This document shows, piece after piece, positions 24,063 through 32,561 of a stretch of DNA of 32,696 nucleotides. Positions within the stretch are counted from its first letter, which is position 1; every line of letters starts with the position of its first letter. Under the pieces are notes generated by a model, which was not told where the DNA came from, ran no database searches, and saw only the letters and a list, made by a program, of their open reading frames with translations. Where the stretch lies: positions 221,471-254,166 of the forward strand of contig NZ_SIXC01000003.1 in the NCBI RefSeq assembly GCF_004309735.1, given 5' to 3'. Made by a program: the position numbers and the translations under genes. The DNA comes from Desulfovibrio legallii. GTDB lineage: Bacteria > Desulfobacterota > Desulfovibrionia > Desulfovibrionales > Desulfovibrionaceae.

Positions 24063-25127
24063 TCATTCTGATGCGGTCAGTGGAAACCAGTACGGCTTCA
24101 GAAAATGCAGTCGGCACGCTTCCCCGGTCTGAGGGCCCTTGCCATACCGTCCCTTTTGCACCCGCACTTCCTGTTTGCCCACTCTGACTTGATAGTCAAT
24201 AAGTTCGCCAAGAAAAGTTCGGCGTTCCACTATGCCGGGCACGCCGCCCTCATCGACAAATTCGATTTCATTAGGGCGGCTTGCCATGGTACCCGTGCCC
24301 GCGCGCACAATGGTCGCGTCTGGAACGCAGCCGGAAGGAAACGGCGCGGCAACGCCGTCCAGCACCATAGCACTTTCGGTTACCGTCATGTCCGTGAAGT
24401 TGGAAAGCCCAATAAAACTGAACACAAATCGATTGGCTGGGTTGGTATACACTTCGAGCGGCGAGGCTATTTGTTGCACCACGCCGTTTTTCATGACCAG
24501 AATACGATCTGAAAGGGCCATGGCCTCTGATTGATCGTGGGTCACGTACATGATGGAAAAGCCGTATATTTTTTGCAGCTCTTTTATTTCAAAGCGCATT
24601 TCTTCACGCAGGTGCGGGTCGAGGCTGGAAAGGGGCTCGTCCAGGAGCATGACAGAAGGGTTGATGGCCAGCGCCCTGGCCAGGGCTACCCGCTGCTTGC
24701 CGCCGCCGGAAAGATCTGCGGGGCTTTTGCGCGCCACGTCCAGCAAATTTGTGTGCTGCAGCGCCTCGGTGGTACGCTTGTCGATTTCAGCCGCATTGGT
24801 TTTTTTGATACGCAATGGAAAGGCTACGTTTTCGTAGACGCTCATGTGCGGCCAGACGGCAAAGGCCTGAAAAACCATGCCGAAATCACGTTTTTCCGGC
24901 GGCAGGTAATATTTTTTCGCACCGGACGAAAGCAGCTTGCCGTTGACGCTGATCTCCCCTTCGTCCAGATCTTCAAAGCCCGCCACCATGCGCAGGGTCG
25001 TAGTTTTGCCGCAGCCCGATGGCCCCAGCATGGAAAAGCACTCGCCATCGCCGATTTTCAGATTCAGCGAGGAAACAGCCTTAACCTTGCCAAAATATTT
25101 GGTTACGTCGGTCAGTGTAATGGACAT
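24063..25127 (-). CDS. ABC importer ATPase 2 (FbpC/AfuC/PotA type)
   Basis: A 354-residue importer ATPase. Walker A is GPSGCGKTT, the Q-loop is VFQAFAVWPHM, Walker B is VMLLDEPLSSLD and the switch histidine is in YVTHDQSE. The signature reads LSGGGKQR, with Gly where Gln is usual. After about residue 235 follows a TOBE-type regulatory domain (SRPNEIEFVDEGG). It begins two bases beyond the permease stop, so it is translationally coupled and last in the operon. The same operon encodes a second, similar ATPase two genes earlier. Substrate is shared with the operon and not certain: ferric iron is the common annotation, but hexose-phosphate or phosphonate systems have the same architecture. Confidence 0.9.
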   Translation of the reverse strand: MSITLTDVTKYFGKVKAVSSLNLKIGDGECFSMLGPSGCGKTTTLRMVAGFEDLDEGEISVNGKLLSSGAKKYYLPPEKRDFGMVFQAFAVWPHMSVYENVAFPLRIKKTNAAEIDKRTTEALQHTNLLDVARKSPADLSGGGKQRVALARALAINPSVMLLDEPLSSLDPHLREEMRFEIKELQKIYGFSIMYVTHDQSEAMALSDRILVMKNGVVQQIASPLEVYTNPANRFVFSFIGLSNFTDMTVTESAMVLDGVAAPFPSGCVPDATIVRAGTGTMASRPNEIEFVDEGGVPGIVERRTFLGELIDYQVRVGKQEVRVQKGRYGKGPQTGEACRLHFLKPYWFPLTASE

Positions 25128-25129
25128 GC

Positions 25130-26821
25130 TCAGGCCTGCCTGGTTTTGGCAAAGTGGTTGATAATGGTTTGCCCCGTCACGATAAGGATCAGCGCTATGC
25201 CTGCCAAGGCGGCTGAAGTGACCGTTTCACCGTCTTCATTCAAGGTGTAAATAGCCACGCCGATGGTGCGGCTGGTAGTGCCGTAAAGCATGACGGAAAC
25301 TGTGAGTTCGCGCAGGGCGGGCAAAAAGATGAGGAAGAAGGCCGCGACCATGCCGGGGCGCACCAGGGGCAACACAATGTCGCGCAGGGCCTGCCACATG
25401 GTGGCGCCGCAGGCGCGGGCCGCCTCTACCAACGAGTCGTGCACCTGCTCCAGCGCGGCCGAGTTGGCCTTGAGCGAAAAGGCCATGTAGCGCGCTATGT
25501 AGGCAATAAGGATAATCCAGATCGTGTTGTAAAGATTGATGCCAAAGCGCCCGCTCCAGGCCAGGATAACGCCCAGGGCAATAACCGAACCGGGAACGGA
25601 AAAAGGCAGCATGCCCAAAAATTCCAGGATGCCCTTGCCGCGTACCTTCATCTTGACAATGACGTAAGAAATCATCACCCCCGCGAACATGGTGATGGTG
25701 GCTGCAGCAAGGCCCAGCCCGATACTGTTTTTGATGGCCTGCTGGGTTTGGTCCCACTCAAAAAGCACGTATTTATAGTTCTCCAGAGAGAGATTCTCCC
25801 AGGTGATGGGCACCCCGTAGGTTTTCAGTCCGCCCACTAAAAAGATTGTTACCGTGGGCAGCACAATGGTTACGCCGATATACAGCAGGCAGAAGAGAAA
25901 CAGCGGCGTGCGCAGACCGCGCAACTTCAGCTCCATGGGCCGAAAGCTCTTGCCGGCGATGATTTGGTATTTGCCTGATCCCAAAATCTTCCGTTGCAGC
26001 CAGATGATGCACGCTGCGGTTACCACCAGCACCGAGGCCAGTACAGTGCCGGTGCGGATGGAATCAAAGCTGCCCGCGCTCTGGTGGATGCGCTCGTAAA
26101 TCAGGGTAGGGATATTGTAGATGCCCACCTCTATGCCCAGAACGGCCACTGTGCCAAAATGGGCCATGGAATACAGCATGATGAGCAGTGCCCCAGAAAG
26201 AATACTGGGCATTACCAGCGGCAGGGTGATTTTGCGGGTGATGGTGAAGAGGCCCGCGCCGGAGATTCGGGCCGATTCCTCCAGCGTTGGGTCCATGCGT
26301 TCCAGCGCGCCGCAGACCTGAATGAAGACAAAGGGGAAAAGATACATGGTTTCAATGGCGATGATGCCGCCATACGAAAAAATGTCGAACAGCGCGCTCT
26401 CCGAGCCGGTAAGGTCGCGCCATAAGCGATTGATATAGCCTGCACGGGGCGAAAGCAGCATTTTCCAGGCCAGTGCGCCGATGAACGAAGGCAGCATGAA
26501 TGGCACCAGAAACATGCTTTTCATAAAACCTTTGTAGGGGATGTCGGTGCGCGTTACCAGCCACGCAAAAAAGGTGCCCACAGTGGTGGCGCAAAGGGTC
26601 ACGCCGCTGGCGATGAACAGCGAGTTCAACAGCGCTTGGTACGTCTCCCCCTCGCTGAGGGTTTTGACTACATCTGCAGCGTTGAACTGACCGTCAACAA
26701 AAAATGCGTTGAAAAAGATGAGGGCCACCGGCACCACAACCACAATGACAAGAATGGCAATGGACAGAAATAAAATGACTTCCGCCACGCCAAAAGAATG
26801 TTGTCGTTTGACCGCTTGCAT
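25130..26821 (-). CDS. ABC importer permease, two fused transmembrane domains (FbpB/AfuB type)
   Basis: A 563-residue inner-membrane permease with about twelve helices in two MetI-like halves. Both ATPase-docking loops are present: EESARISGAGLFTITRKITLP in the first half (21 long, found near residue 190) and EAARACGATMWQALRDIVLP in the second. The open frame runs back to 26920, but the ATG at 26821 begins the hydrophilic lead into helix 1 (MQAVKRQHSFGVAEVILFL) and leaves an 86-nt gap after ATPase 1 containing a hairpin. Because one polypeptide provides both halves, two different ATPases could each contact one half. Confidence 0.9.
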   Translation of the reverse strand: MQAVKRQHSFGVAEVILFLSIAILVIVVVVPVALIFFNAFFVDGQFNAADVVKTLSEGETYQALLNSLFIASGVTLCATTVGTFFAWLVTRTDIPYKGFMKSMFLVPFMLPSFIGALAWKMLLSPRAGYINRLWRDLTGSESALFDIFSYGGIIAIETMYLFPFVFIQVCGALERMDPTLEESARISGAGLFTITRKITLPLVMPSILSGALLIMLYSMAHFGTVAVLGIEVGIYNIPTLIYERIHQSAGSFDSIRTGTVLASVLVVTAACIIWLQRKILGSGKYQIIAGKSFRPMELKLRGLRTPLFLFCLLYIGVTIVLPTVTIFLVGGLKTYGVPITWENLSLENYKYVLFEWDQTQQAIKNSIGLGLAAATITMFAGVMISYVIVKMKVRGKGILEFLGMLPFSVPGSVIALGVILAWSGRFGINLYNTIWIILIAYIARYMAFSLKANSAALEQVHDSLVEAARACGATMWQALRDIVLPLVRPGMVAAFFLIFLPALRELTVSVMLYGTTSRTIGVAIYTLNEDGETVTSAALAGIALILIVTGQTIINHFAKTRQA

Positions 26822-26839
26822 ACCTGTCCGCCTGATTTG

Positions 26840-26881
26840 AAAAAAATGGCCACCCCGGGCCGCGCCATCTTCGACGGCGCG
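26840..26881 (-). terminator. attenuator-like hairpin between ATPase 1 and permease
   Basis: On the minus strand CGCGCC (26881-26876) pairs with GGCGCG (26866-26861); a GGCC/GGCC mini-stem and a run of seven T (26846-26840) follow. It could cause partial termination inside the operon. Confidence 0.4.
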
Positions 26882-26907
26882 AAACAGGGTCGTGCGCGTG
26901 TGTTTTT

Positions 26908-27963
26908 TTATTTGAACCAATGCGCGTTACGCAGGGTAAAGACACAATCTTCACCCTCTTGAAGCAGCAGGCCGTTTGCCAGGGCCTCGTGCGTATCCAG
27001 AGCTGTACGCAGGTATTGCCCGCCCACTTCCAGCTGGTAGTCCATAAACGCGCCCAAAAAACTGGCCCGATGCACCTTGGCCCGCAGCCCTTGGCCTTCG
27101 CGCCGCAGAACTACGTCCGAAGGTCGAAAGCCCACCCGCAGATCGCCGGAGGAACCGGCTTCGGGCAAAAGGGGAAAGGCTTGGCCTGCCAATTCGGCCG
27201 CACCGTTCTGCACCCGAACGTGCAGAAAATTGCTCATGCCCAGGAAGGAAAACACAAATTCGTCCACAGGGCGGGCAAAGAGCTCGGTCGGCGTGCCCAC
27301 CTGGCGCAACGCGCCCTGCGCGTCCATCACCGCCATCCGATCCGAGATGGCCAGGGCTATTTCCTGATCATGCGTAACATAAAGGATGGTGACCCCAAGA
27401 TTTTTTTGCAGCGTTTTGATTTCAAAACGCATTTCTTCGCGCAGGTTGGCGTCCAGGTTGTTCAGGGGTTCATCCAGCAAAAGCAGGCTGGGCTGCGCCA
27501 CCAGCGCGCGCGCCAAGGCCACACGCTGTTGCTGGCCGCCCGAAAGTTGCGAAGGCAAGCGGTCTTCCATGCCCGTAAGGTTCACGTCGTCAATGCTTTT
27601 CTGCACCAACGCTGCCGCTTCCGCCGGGTTGGTTTTGGCGATTTTGAGAGGATAGCCTACATTTTGCCGTACCGTCATATGCGGCCACACGGCATAGTCC
27701 TGAAAGACCACCCCAAGGCTGCGCTGCTCCGCCGGCAGAAAAGCTCCAGTTTTGGCGTCGGCCACTACCTCGGAGCCGATGCGCATGCTGCCCCCGTCCA
27801 ACGCCTCGAAGCCGGCAATAATGCGCAGCAGCACAGTCTTGCCGCAGCCGGAAGGCCCTATAAGCGTGAAGCACTCGCCGTCCTCCAGCTTTAGGGAAAG
27901 ATTCTGCAAAACCTTATGTTCGCCATAGGATTTTGAAATATTGTCGAGTACGATTTCCGCCAT
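26908..27963 (-). CDS. ABC importer ATPase 1 (FbpC/AfuC/PotA type)
   Basis: A 351-residue ATPase, clearly paralogous to ATPase 2 of the same operon. Walker A GPSGCGKTV, Q-loop VFQDYAVWPHM, canonical signature LSGGQQQR, Walker B LLLLDEPLNNLD and switch VTHDQE, then a TOBE-type domain (VGFRPSDVVLRREGQ). Shared strings with ATPase 2 such as LREEMRFEIK and AVWPHM indicate a duplication within this family. The ATG at 27963 (MAEIVLDNISKSYG) has AAGGGA upstream; a start at 28002 is open but less likely. It follows the binding-protein gene by 157 nt, with a very stable hairpin between. Confidence 0.9.
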   Translation of the reverse strand: MAEIVLDNISKSYGEHKVLQNLSLKLEDGECFTLIGPSGCGKTVLLRIIAGFEALDGGSMRIGSEVVADAKTGAFLPAEQRSLGVVFQDYAVWPHMTVRQNVGYPLKIAKTNPAEAAALVQKSIDDVNLTGMEDRLPSQLSGGQQQRVALARALVAQPSLLLLDEPLNNLDANLREEMRFEIKTLQKNLGVTILYVTHDQEIALAISDRMAVMDAQGALRQVGTPTELFARPVDEFVFSFLGMSNFLHVRVQNGAAELAGQAFPLLPEAGSSGDLRVGFRPSDVVLRREGQGLRAKVHRASFLGAFMDYQLEVGGQYLRTALDTHEALANGLLLQEGEDCVFTLRNAHWFK

Positions 27964-28005
27964 AAACTGTCCCTTATGTGGCCGTGCACAGACCACGACC
28001 ACTCT

Positions 28006-28044
28006 GGAGCGACGCCCTTTTCCTGAGGGAAAGGGCGTCGCTCC
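28006..28044 (-). terminator. strong intercistronic hairpin after the binding-protein gene
   Basis: GGAGCGACGCCCTTT (28006-28020) pairs perfectly with AAAGGGCGTCGCTCC (28030-28044); three more pairs (one G-U) can close the loop to TGA. No T-run follows. It probably protects the upstream binding-protein mRNA or partly stops transcription, so that binding protein is made in excess over pump. Confidence 0.7.
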
Positions 28045-28120
28045 TGCGGCGTTGCGCCCACCAACGCGCGCTCCGGGCGCACGGCGGTGGATTTGTCACA
28101 GAGTTGTCACTTTTTTGTAA

Positions 28121-29110
28121 CTATTTTGCCATCATGATGTCGGTAAACTTTTTAATAGTAGCTTCCTTGTCAGTCAAAATCTTTTTGTAATCAACTTTGA
28201 GGCTGCGGGCCATGGCGTCCTCACCGGAGGGCAGGTTGTATTCCTTGCCGGGGGCTATGCCTTTGCGCACGGGCAGGGTGCCTTGCTCGGCCAGGATCTG
28301 CTGGCCTTCTTCAGAAAGCAGAAAGTCCACAAACTTTTTGGCCGCATTCAGGTTCGGCGTGCCTTTGAAAATAGCGGCCGGGCTGGGGATGACGAGCATC
28401 TCGGGCGGATACACCAAGGCGAGGTCAGCGCCTTTTTTGATCTTTTCATTCACGATGTAGTCCACGCCGATGCAGGCGAGCAAATCGCCGGAAGCTGTAT
28501 CGTCCACCACCTGGCCAGAGCCCTTGCCAATGCGCGCGCCGTTTTTGTGCACGTTTTGGATGTAGTCCCAGCCAAACTTGTCCACCAGAAGCTGGATGCT
28601 CATGTATGCGGTGCCGGAAAGGGCCGGGTTGGCAATGCCGAACGCCTTCTTGAACTCAGGCTTGGTCATGTCGCTCCATTGTGTGGGCGGCTGTTTCACA
28701 TAGCGTTTGTTGTAGGCAATGCCCAACGTCCCCAGACGGACGGCTGTAAATGAACCGTCAAAATCAGCAAAGGGGTTGATGACATTGGGCATCTCTGGCG
28801 AAATGTATTTTTCCAGAAGGCCCTCGGCGCGCATGTTGAAAAAGTCCGGCACTTCGCTGGTCCAGATGACGTCGGCCATAATTTTGCCAGACTGCCGCTC
28901 TGTAGCAATCTTGGCCATGAGCTTCCCAGCCCCAGCAGACTGATAGTCAACAGCTATATCAGGATATTTCTTGACGAAGGCCTCTTTCATAGAACCAATA
29001 ATGGATTCTTTTAGTGAGGTGTAGACAACCAGTTTTTCGCCCGCAATGGCTGAAATTGCGGAGATTGCCACCATGGCGACTGCCAACAAAAAAATACTGC
29101 AACGTTTCAT
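28121..29110 (-). CDS. periplasmic substrate-binding protein of the ABC importer (FbpA/AfuA type)
   Basis: A 329-residue periplasmic binding protein, first gene of the operon. Signal peptide MKRCSIFLLAVAMVAISA with likely cleavage after AIA (near residue 23). KLVVYTSLKESI at the mature start, ADVIWTSEVPDFF, GIANPALSGTAYMSIQLL and AAKKFVDFLLSEEGQQILAE are features of the class that includes ferric-iron, hexose-phosphate (AfuA) and aminoethylphosphonate binding proteins. The paired tyrosines of iron-binding FbpA are not evident around the usual site, so iron is not assured. The ATG at 29110 has GAGGAG; an upstream in-frame start at 29164 is less likely. Confidence 0.9.
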   Translation of the reverse strand: MKRCSIFLLAVAMVAISAISAIAGEKLVVYTSLKESIIGSMKEAFVKKYPDIAVDYQSAGAGKLMAKIATERQSGKIMADVIWTSEVPDFFNMRAEGLLEKYISPEMPNVINPFADFDGSFTAVRLGTLGIAYNKRYVKQPPTQWSDMTKPEFKKAFGIANPALSGTAYMSIQLLVDKFGWDYIQNVHKNGARIGKGSGQVVDDTASGDLLACIGVDYIVNEKIKKGADLALVYPPEMLVIPSPAAIFKGTPNLNAAKKFVDFLLSEEGQQILAEQGTLPVRKGIAPGKEYNLPSGEDAMARSLKVDYKKILTDKEATIKKFTDIMMAK

Positions 29111-29457
29111 GCGTTCTCCTCGTAGCTGTGGAAAAGTGCTTGGCAAGAGGCAAATTTTGAACAATAGGCCCTAAGACAAATTTCTCCGCATGGTATCCAA
29201 AGCAGGCTGTAATGACAATACATTTTCCAACGATGCAGATCGCCGCGAGGCGCAATCAAGTCCATCCCCCGGGCCATTTTAAAAACAGGGGCAGAGCAAC
29301 CAGAGCCGGTTGCCCTTCCACTGTAAAGCATGCCATTGATAAAGCTGGTGCCTCTGGCATAGGAACACCAAGATGAAAACAGCAGGTTTGCCACAGCGCA
29401 GCGTATTGGGATGCTCCGCCAGGCAGGCAAGCCGTAGGCCCTTGCGCGGCTTCCGGA
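29111..29457. other. 347-nt intergenic stretch between the importer operon and uup
   Basis: No convincing gene; several short minus-strand frames without family signal. A weak terminator for uup may lie at about 29280-29318 (minus strand GGGCA...TGCCC enclosing ACC/GGT, followed by CTGTTTTT). The proximal part holds the importer promoter. Confidence 0.4.
29190..29218 (-). promoter_or_regulatory. promoter of the ABC importer operon
   Basis: Minus strand: TTGTCA (29218-29213), 17-nt spacer, TACCAT (29195-29190), about 80 nt upstream of the binding-protein start. Confidence 0.5.
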
Positions 29458-31347
29458 TCAGCCGGAAAGCTCACCGAGCTCCTGCAGCCGCTGCTCCACA
29501 GCTTCCCAGCGCAGCAGCAGCGCCGTCTGTTCTTCTTCCAGGGCCGCAAGCCGGCCTGTCGTGCGGGTAAAGGCTGCCGGATCTCTTGTGAACAAGTCGG
29601 GGTCGGCCAGGGCGGCTTCAAGGTCGGCCTGCTCCCGCTCCAGAGCGTCCAGGCGCTCTGGCAGGGCGTCCAGCTCCTTGCCCAACAGTTCAAACTCCCG
29701 CTGTTCCTTGAAGCTGCGGCGGCGGGGTTTGTCCGTGGCGGGGCGCTGGTCCGTCCGCCGGCCGGGACGGACGGCTTTTTCTTCCGCCTTCGGTTCCTGT
29801 GGCGGCGTGGCCCGCTGGCGCAGCCAGTCTGTATACGCGCCCACATACTCGTGGGCCCTGCCGTCGCCTTCCAAGGCGATCACGCTGGTCACCATGTTGT
29901 CCAGAAAGCTCCGGTCGTGGCTGACCACCAGCACGGTGCCGGCATAGTCCGCAAGCAGTTCTTCCAGCAGTTCCAGCGTTTCCGCGTCCAGGTCGTTGGT
30001 GGGTTCGTCCAGCACCAGCACGTTTGACGGCCGGGTAAAGAGCTTGGCCAGCAGCAGCCGGTTGCGCTCCCCGCCGGACAGGACTTTGACCGGCAGCCGG
30101 AGGCGGTCCGGGGTAAAAAGAAAGTCCTGCAGATATCCGGCCACATGGCGCGTGGCGCCGCCCACGGTGACCACGTCGTTGCCCTCGGCCACGCTGTGCA
30201 TGACGCTTTCTTCCGGGTCCAGACTTTCGCGCAGCTGGTCAAAGTAGCTGATCTGCAAATGGGTGCCCAGACGTACCGTTCCTTCCGTGGAGGGCAGCTC
30301 GCCAAGCAGCACGCGGATCAGGGTGGTCTTGCCGGCGCCGTTGTCGCCGATGAGGCCCACGCGGTCCCCACGCTGGATCACGGCGGAAAAATTGCTGAAA
30401 AGCGGCGGTTTGCCGGGATAGGCAAAGGCTACGTTTTCCGCCGCCATCACGAGTTTGCCCGAACGCTCGGCTTCCTGCGCGGCCATGCGCACGTTGCCCT
30501 GCCTGGCGCGCCGCGCGGCCCGTTGGGAGCGCAGGGATTCAAGGGCGCGCACCCGGCCCATGTTGCGCGTGCGCCGGGCCTTGATGCCCTGGCGTATCCA
30601 CGTCTCCTCCTGGGCGAGCTTTTTGTCGAAAAGTGCGCAGGCGCGTTCCTCGGCGGCAAGGCGTTCCTCCCGCCGTTCCGGATAGCGGTCAAAACCGCAG
30701 GAATAGCTGAACAGCCTGCCCCGGTCGATTTCCACCACGCGCGTGGCAAGGCGTCCGGCAAATGCTCTGTCGTGGCTGACGAAAATCAGGGTGCGGACCT
30801 TGCGCAGCAGAAAGTCCTCCAGCCAGGTGATGGTCGTGAGATCCAGGTGGTTGGTCGGCTCGTCCAGAATAAGGTCTTCGGAGCACACAAGCGCCCTGGC
30901 CAGGGCTACCCGCCTTTTTGTGCCGCCGGAAAGTGCGGTGAAGTCGGCGTCCGGATTCAGCCCCAGCCGGTTGATGACGGCGAGCACCTCGCCGTAGTGC
31001 TCCCAGGCGTCGGCTTCCACGGCCTGCCCCTGCGCCGTTCCGGCATGGGCGGCGGCCAGGGCTTTGCCTTCCTCACCCAAGGCGGCGGCTACCAGGGAAA
31101 AAACAGAACCGCGCCAGTCTTCGGGCACGTCCTGGGGCATTTGCCCCATTGGCGTACCGGGCCGGAGAATCAGGCCGGAGTCTGGCGCCATCTGCCCGCC
31201 CAGAAGCGCCAGCAGAGAAGATTTGCCGGCTCCGTTGCGGCCCACAAGGCAGATGCGCTCACCGGTTTCAACGGAAAGATCAGCCGCGTCCAGCAACGGC
31301 TTGCCGCCAAGGTTCAAAGTAACGCCCTGCATGCTCAGAAATGCCAA
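29458..31347 (-). CDS. uup: ABC-F family ATPase, Uup-like
   Basis: A 629-residue soluble protein with two ABC domains and no membrane segment, the ABC-F pattern of ribosome-associated factors. Domain 1: Walker A VGRNGAGKSS, signature LSGGTKRRVALARAL, Walker B LILDEPTNHLDL. The interdomain linker is rich in Arg and Lys (about residues 235-300). Domain 2: Walker A IGDNGAGKTT, signature LSGGERNRLLLAKL, Walker B LVLDEPTNDLDA. A charged coiled-coil C-terminal domain (LEREQADLEAALADPDLFTR) is typical of Uup. I place the start at the TTG at 31347 (LAFLSMQGVTLNLGGKPLL), with GGAGA 7 nt upstream; an ATG at 31332 is the alternative, and the 45 codons before are not family-like. Likely rescues stalled ribosomes or shapes DNA transposition phenotypes as in E. 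coli. Confidence 0.93.
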   Translation of the reverse strand: MAFLSMQGVTLNLGGKPLLDAADLSVETGERICLVGRNGAGKSSLLALLGGQMAPDSGLILRPGTPMGQMPQDVPEDWRGSVFSLVAAALGEEGKALAAAHAGTAQGQAVEADAWEHYGEVLAVINRLGLNPDADFTALSGGTKRRVALARALVCSEDLILDEPTNHLDLTTITWLEDFLLRKVRTLIFVSHDRAFAGRLATRVVEIDRGRLFSYSCGFDRYPERREERLAAEERACALFDKKLAQEETWIRQGIKARRTRNMGRVRALESLRSQRAARRARQGNVRMAAQEAERSGKLVMAAENVAFAYPGKPPLFSNFSAVIQRGDRVGLIGDNGAGKTTLIRVLLGELPSTEGTVRLGTHLQISYFDQLRESLDPEESVMHSVAEGNDVVTVGGATRHVAGYLQDFLFTPDRLRLPVKVLSGGERNRLLLAKLFTRPSNVLVLDEPTNDLDAETLELLEELLADYAGTVLVVSHDRSFLDNMVTSVIALEGDGRAHEYVGAYTDWLRQRATPPQEPKAEEKAVRPGRRTDQRPATDKPRRRSFKEQREFELLGKELDALPERLDALEREQADLEAALADPDLFTRDPAAFTRTTGRLAALEEEQTALLLRWEAVEQRLQELGELSG

Positions 31348-31731
31348 AATATTCTCCAGCGCGGTGGGGTAGGAACAGCTCTCTGCCGTAACGTCCGGGA
31401 GCCGTTGCCTTCGGGGCCGTATCCACGTCGCCAAAGGTTCCGGCCGGGGCTTCACCAAAGGCGTATACCCGTGGCGGCTCAATGCGGCAACACCTGTGGA
31501 TCAGATACCCCGTCCGGCCAGACCTGTCCAATGGCATGTCCTGCGGGGGAGGGGCAAGTGGGACCTGCTGCACCGTTGCCAGAATCCGGCTGTCGGAAAA
31601 TCGGGAGGCTTGAATTGAACGCATCTGTTTAGTTCAGTCTCAGAAATTCTACGCATAAACGCTATTTCTTTTTTATAGAGGGGATTATTCTGCCGTATAC
31701 CCGCTAAATGTGCACTTTTAGGCATAAAAAT

Positions 31732-31873
31732 AGCAAGTTACCATTATATATTCTTGCTGTTTTATTACATAGTGGTTGAGAAAAATGGAGTTGAACATTC
31801 AATACAATGGTAAATCCGTATGCCATATTTACCAAATAGGGGAAAAAAGAGATATTTATAGTAAAAGTTACTA
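31732..31873. promoter_or_regulatory. cluster of three inverted repeats upstream of the PilZ gene
   Basis: AGCAAG/CTTGCT (31732-31737 and 31753-31758), TGGTAAAT/ATTTACCA (31808-31815 and 31827-31834, 11-nt centre) and TAGTAA/TTACTA (31859-31864 and 31868-31873). The last two lie just upstream of the proposed promoter and could be operators. Confidence 0.4.
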
Positions 31874-31887
31874 TTAGTATTTTTTTA

Positions 31888-31916
31888 TTGAATAATTTGA
31901 TTGTTTGGCATAAATT
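31888..31916 (+). promoter_or_regulatory. promoter of the PilZ gene
   Basis: TTGAAT (31888-31893), 17-nt spacer, TAAATT (31911-31916), about 34 nt before the ATG. A good sigma-70 shape in AT-rich DNA, where chance matches are common. Confidence 0.45.
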
Positions 31917-31949
31917 CTCAAATTCGATCTTTGACCGGAGTGAACTATA

Positions 31950-32561
31950 ATGTCTTTGCCTAACGAGGCGTCATCCGACGCGGAAATCTACCCCAAACCC
32001 AAGCACGACCGTCGTCTCGCGCCCGATATCCCCAGCCGCGGGACCACCCGACGTGGCGTTCACCAGCGGTATGAGGCCCATCTTCCGGTAACTGTGCGTG
32101 ATCCCGCAGACAGCGCTTTCTCTTTGCGGTGTCTTAGCGAAGATTTATCGTCATCAGGCATGCTGCTCCAATGGCGGCAAGATGTACCGTGTCCTTCTGT
32201 AGGGGACAAATTGGTGCTGAAGTTCACCATGCCGCCCGGCACTCTGCCGGAAGGTTATGAATCTCGCGTGCGCATACCGGCAGTCGTGGTGCGTCTGGTG
32301 GATGACATTAATGGCGAAAAAAAGATTGCAGTAAATTTTACCAGAAATTTGGATACCTATCTTCTCGTGAAAAAATGGCTGCGATTGATTGTTACATCAA
32401 TATTTTTGATTGCTCTTTCTGTTTATGCTGTTCTTTATATGAGAAAGGAAAGCGTGTTTTATTTTATGTTTGATATTCCAGTATTTACATATGGTATTAT
32501 TGCATCTGTTTTTTTGGTTAGCCGTTTTATTTTTGCTTTTTTTTACCGTAATGTACGGTAA
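31950..32561 (+). CDS. PilZ-domain membrane protein, apparently truncated by an IS element
   Basis: A 203-residue frame. Residues about 33-125 are a PilZ c-di-GMP-binding domain: the RxxxR arginine switch is in TRRGVHQRYEA and the D-x-S-x-x-G motif is EDLSSSG. Two hydrophobic helices follow (LIVTSIFLIALSVYAVLYM and FTYGIIASVFLVSRFIFAFF). The frame ends FYRNVR-stop, and the last codons lie in the terminal sequence of an IS3-type element (TGTACGG at 32552). PilZ plus two helices ending in a FxYR motif resembles the N-terminus of processive family-2 glycosyltransferases, so the catalytic part may have been cut off; this is inference. The ATG at 31950 has GGAG upstream. The 3' third is notably AT-rich. 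Confidence 0.75.
   Translation: MSLPNEASSDAEIYPKPKHDRRLAPDIPSRGTTRRGVHQRYEAHLPVTVRDPADSAFSLRCLSEDLSSSGMLLQWRQDVPCPSVGDKLVLKFTMPPGTLPEGYESRVRIPAVVVRLVDDINGEKKIAVNFTRNLDTYLLVKKWLRLIVTSIFLIALSVYAVLYMRKESVFYFMFDIPVFTYGIIASVFLVSRFIFAFFYRNVR

Larger units (their letters stand above)
31348..31949. other. 602-nt intergenic region, sharply AT-rich from about 31640
   Basis: No convincing gene on either strand. The uup-proximal part is GC-rich like the rest of the window; beyond about 31640 the sequence becomes AT-rich and contains several dyads and the promoter of the PilZ gene. No clean uup promoter was identified. Confidence 0.5.

Noticed and set aside
29107..29430. 107-codon minus-strand frame upstream of the binding-protein gene
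   Set aside because: No ribosome site or family similarity, and it covers the importer promoter; probably chance or a worn-out remnant.
30145..31632. 495-codon plus-strand frame opposite uup
   Set aside because: Antisense of the ABC-F gene; no domain signal and no ribosome site.
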